A stretch of DNA of 57,627 nt. It comes from Mycobacteriaceae bacterium. Its GTDB lineage: Bacteria; Actinomycetota; Actinomycetes; Mycobacteriales; Mycobacteriaceae. Location of the stretch: contig JAFARC010000075.1 of assembly GCA_019245755.1 (NCBI GenBank), positions 1 to 57,627 on the forward strand, in the 5' to 3' direction. Below, in pieces: positions 55,471 to 57,627 of the stretch; position 1 is the first letter of the stretch, and each line of letters starts with the position of its first letter. The notes below the pieces were generated by a model. It ran no database searches, was not told the DNA's origin, and saw only the letters and a list, made by a program, of their open reading frames with translations. A program made the translations under genes and the position numbers.

Positions 55471-57606
55471 TCAGGCGGCCGACGTCACCCGGTAGACGTC
55501 GTAGACACCCTCGACGTTGCGCACCACGTTGAGGACGTGGCCGAGGTGCTTGGGGTCACCCATCTCGAAGGTGAACCGGCTGATCGCCACCCGGTCCCCC
55601 GACGTCGTCACCGACGCCGACAGGATGTTGACCTTTTCGTCGGCGAGCACCCTGGTCACATCGGACAGCAGCCGGTGCCGGTCCAGTGCCTCCACCTGGA
55701 TGGCGACCAGAAACACCGACGACGGCGAGGGCGCCCACTCGACCTCGATGATGCGCTCGGACTGCTGCTGCAGCGACGCCGCGTTGGTGCAGTCGGTGCG
55801 GTGCACGCTGACCCCGCCGCCGCGGGTGACGAAGCCCATGATGTTGTCGCCGGGCACCGGCGTGCAGCACTTGGCCAGCTTGGTCAGCACACCCGGCGCG
55901 CCGGGGACCGCGACGCCGGTGTCGTCGGTGGTGCGCTGGCGCACCGGCATCGTGGCGGGTGTGGACCGCTCGGCCAGCTCGTCGGTGGCCTCGTCATCGC
56001 CGCCGAGCTGCGCGAGCAGCCGCTGCACCACGTGGCGGGCCGACACATGACCCTCCCCCACCGCGGTGTAGAGCGCCGACACGTCGGTGTAGCGCAGCTC
56101 GCGCGCCAGTGAGCCCATCGACTCGGCGTTCATCAGCCGCTGCAGCGGCAGCCCGCCGCGGCGCACCTCCCGCGCGATCGCGTCCTTGCCGGCCTCGAGC
56201 GCCTCTTCGCGGCGCTCCTTAGCGAACCACTGGCGGATCTTCGCCTTGGCCCGCGGCGACACCACGAACGTCTGCCAGTCCCGCGACGGGCCCGCGTTGG
56301 GCGCCTTCGACGTGAAGATCTCGACGACTTCCCCGTTTTCGAGCGTGCGTTCCAGCGCGACGAGGCGCCCGTTGACGCGGGCGCCGATGCAGCGGTGGCC
56401 GACCTCGGTGTGCACGGCGTAGGCGAAGTCCACCGGCGTCGAGCCGGTCGGCAGCGTGATCACGTCGCCCTTGGGGGTGAACACGAAGATCTCCTGCACC
56501 GCAAGGTCGTAGCGCAGCGACTCGAGGAACTCGCCGGGGTCGGCCGCCTCCCGCTGCCAGTCCAGCAGCTGACGCATCCACGCCATGTCGTCGATCTCGG
56601 CCGCGGCGTGCGGATGCGGAACACCGTTGCGGCCCTTGGCTTCCTTGTACCGCCAGTGCGCGGCGATGCCGTACTCGGCGGTGCGGTGCATGTCGCGGGT
56701 GCGGATCTGCACCTCCAGCGGCTTGCCCTCGGAGCCCACGACGGTGGTGTGCAGCGACTGGTACACCCCGTAGCGCGGCTGGGCGATGTAGTCCTTGAAC
56801 CGTCCGGCCATCGGTTGCCACAGCGAATGCACCACGCCCACCGCGGCGTAGCAGTCGCGGATCTCGTCGCACAGGATGCGCACGCCCACCAGGTCGTGGA
56901 TGTCGTCGAAGTCGCGGCCCTTGACGATCATCTTCTGGTAGATCGACCAGTAGTGCTTGGGCCTGCCCTCGACGACCGCGCTGATCTTCGACGCGGACAG
57001 CGTCGCGACGATCTCCGCGCGCACCTTCGCCAGGTAGGTGTCCCGCGACGGCGCCCGATCGGCCACCAGCCGCACGATCTCCTCGTATTTCTTGGGGTGC
57101 AGGATCGCGAACGACAGGTCCTCGAGCTCCCACTTGACCGTGGCCATGCCCAGCCGGTGGGCAAGCGGCGCGATGACTTCCAGCGTCTCGCGCGCCTTGC
57201 GGGCCTGCTTTTCGGGCGGCAGGAAGCGCATCGTGCGCATGTTGTGCAGCCGGTCGGCGACCTTGATCACCAGCACCCGTCCGTCGCGGGCCATTGCGAT
57301 GATCATCTTGCGAATCGTCTCGGCGTCCGCTGCCGTGCCGAGTGCGACCTTGTCGAGCTTGGTGACACCGTCGACGAGATGCGCGACTTCCTCGCCGAAG
57401 TCGGCGGTCAACGCCTCCATCGTGTAGCCGGTGTCCTCGACCGTGTCGTGCAGTAGCGCGGCCACCAGCGTGGTGGTGTCCATGCCGAGCTCGGCCAGGA
57501 TGTTGGCCACGGCAAGCGGATGGGTGATGTACGGATCACCCGAGCGGCGCATCTGGTCGGCGTGCCGCTCTTCGGCCACCTCGTAGGCTCTCTGCAGCAG
57601 CGCCAC
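55471..57606 (-). CDS. relA: Bifunctional (p)ppGpp synthetase/hydrolase, 5' end uncertain at window edge
   Basis: Rel makes and degrades (p)ppGpp, the stringent-response alarmone. In order: the hydrolase HD domain ([19 protein letters not shown]), the synthetase domain with [13 protein letters not shown] and [16 protein letters not shown], the TGS domain with [20 protein letters not shown], and the C-terminal ACT domain. M. tuberculosis Rel is about 790 aa; from GTG 57606 this copy has 711. Codons upstream still match the family (HFPKAD), but an in-frame TAG stands at 57625-57627, the last three bases of the window. Either the N-terminal ~79 residues are lost or the edge sequence is unreliable. 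Confidence 0.9.
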   Translation of the reverse strand: MALLQRAYEVAEERHADQMRRSGDPYITHPLAVANILAELGMDTTTLVAALLHDTVEDTGYTMEALTADFGEEVAHLVDGVTKLDKVALGTAADAETIRKMIIAMARDGRVLVIKVADRLHNMRTMRFLPPEKQARKARETLEVIAPLAHRLGMATVKWELEDLSFAILHPKKYEEIVRLVADRAPSRDTYLAKVRAEIVATLSASKISAVVEGRPKHYWSIYQKMIVKGRDFDDIHDLVGVRILCDEIRDCYAAVGVVHSLWQPMAGRFKDYIAQPRYGVYQSLHTTVVGSEGKPLEVQIRTRDMHRTAEYGIAAHWRYKEAKGRNGVPHPHAAAEIDDMAWMRQLLDWQREAADPGEFLESLRYDLAVQEIFVFTPKGDVITLPTGSTPVDFAYAVHTEVGHRCIGARVNGRLVALERTLENGEVVEIFTSKAPNAGPSRDWQTFVVSPRAKAKIRQWFAKERREEALEAGKDAIAREVRRGGLPLQRLMNAESMGSLARELRYTDVSALYTAVGEGHVSARHVVQRLLAQLGGDDEATDELAERSTPATMPVRQRTTDDTGVAVPGAPGVLTKLAKCCTPVPGDNIMGFVTRGGGVSVHRTDCTNAASLQQQSERIIEVEWAPSPSSVFLVAIQVEALDRHRLLSDVTRVLADEKVNILSASVTTSGDRVAISRFTFEMGDPKHLGHVLNVVRNVEGVYDVYRVTSAA

Positions 57607-57627
57607 ATCCGCCTTCGGGAAGTGCTA

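Overview
The window looks like chromosomal DNA of a Mycobacterium. It is GC-rich, uses GTG and TTG starts often, and its gene content and order follow the M. tuberculosis interval Rv2533c-Rv2583c: nusB-efp-pepQ-aroQ-aroB-aroK-aroC, aroE-mltG-ruvX-alaS, rarA, the Rv2566-Rv2569 group, aspS, dhaA-hisS-glyoxalase-ppiB-relA. The species cannot be named from the sequence alone. Locus-tag comparisons are from memory, not from a search.

Layout. 1-1921: a SAM methyltransferase and a serine beta-lactamase-fold hydrolase. 1994-3017: nusB and efp (minus strand). 3134-6068: a three-gene plus-strand insert (membrane protein, DUF1023-type alpha/beta hydrolase, LppA-like lipoprotein) that separates efp from pepQ. 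6107-18484: a long, mostly minus-strand core of shikimate genes, peptidoglycan lytic transglycosylase, RuvX and AlaRS. It carries an SRPBCC/SDR pair inside the aro group and a six-copy 30-bp tandem array in the alaS leader. 18572-22233: SRPBCC and ABM-like stress proteins, an ArsR/AHSA1 pair with an operator, and rarA. 22415-27617: metallopeptidase, transglutaminase and circularly permuted ATP-grasp genes, plus the collapsed remains of their large partner (Rv2566 type).

27761-38193 is an accessory region: a thiolase; a TetR gene with a perfect 11-bp inverted-repeat operator; an ABC1 kinase / P450 / epimerase / F420-nitroreductase / FAD-oxidoreductase gene set; two decayed genes; an SDR coupled to a substrate-binding-like protein without signal peptide; and a 33-bp thiolase scrap at the right boundary. 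This is the best candidate for an undescribed metabolic module.

38202-57606 returns to core genes: Ddn-like protein, aspS, PanE-like reductase, carboxylesterase, the relic of a zinc metallopeptidase gene, and a TetR-controlled acyl-CoA regulon (thioesterase, amidohydrolase, two acyl-CoA dehydrogenases) with a shared 12-bp operator motif. Next come a LexA-boxed radical-SAM/dhaA divergent pair, then hisS, a glyoxalase-II-like hydrolase, ppiB, another acyl-CoA dehydrogenase and relA. Translational coupling by ATGA, GTGA or TTGA overlaps is common, and several genes show a TANNNT -10 box 6-7 bp before the start codon, the hallmark of leaderless transcripts. I saw no tRNA, rRNA, CRISPR array, insertion sequence or replication origin.
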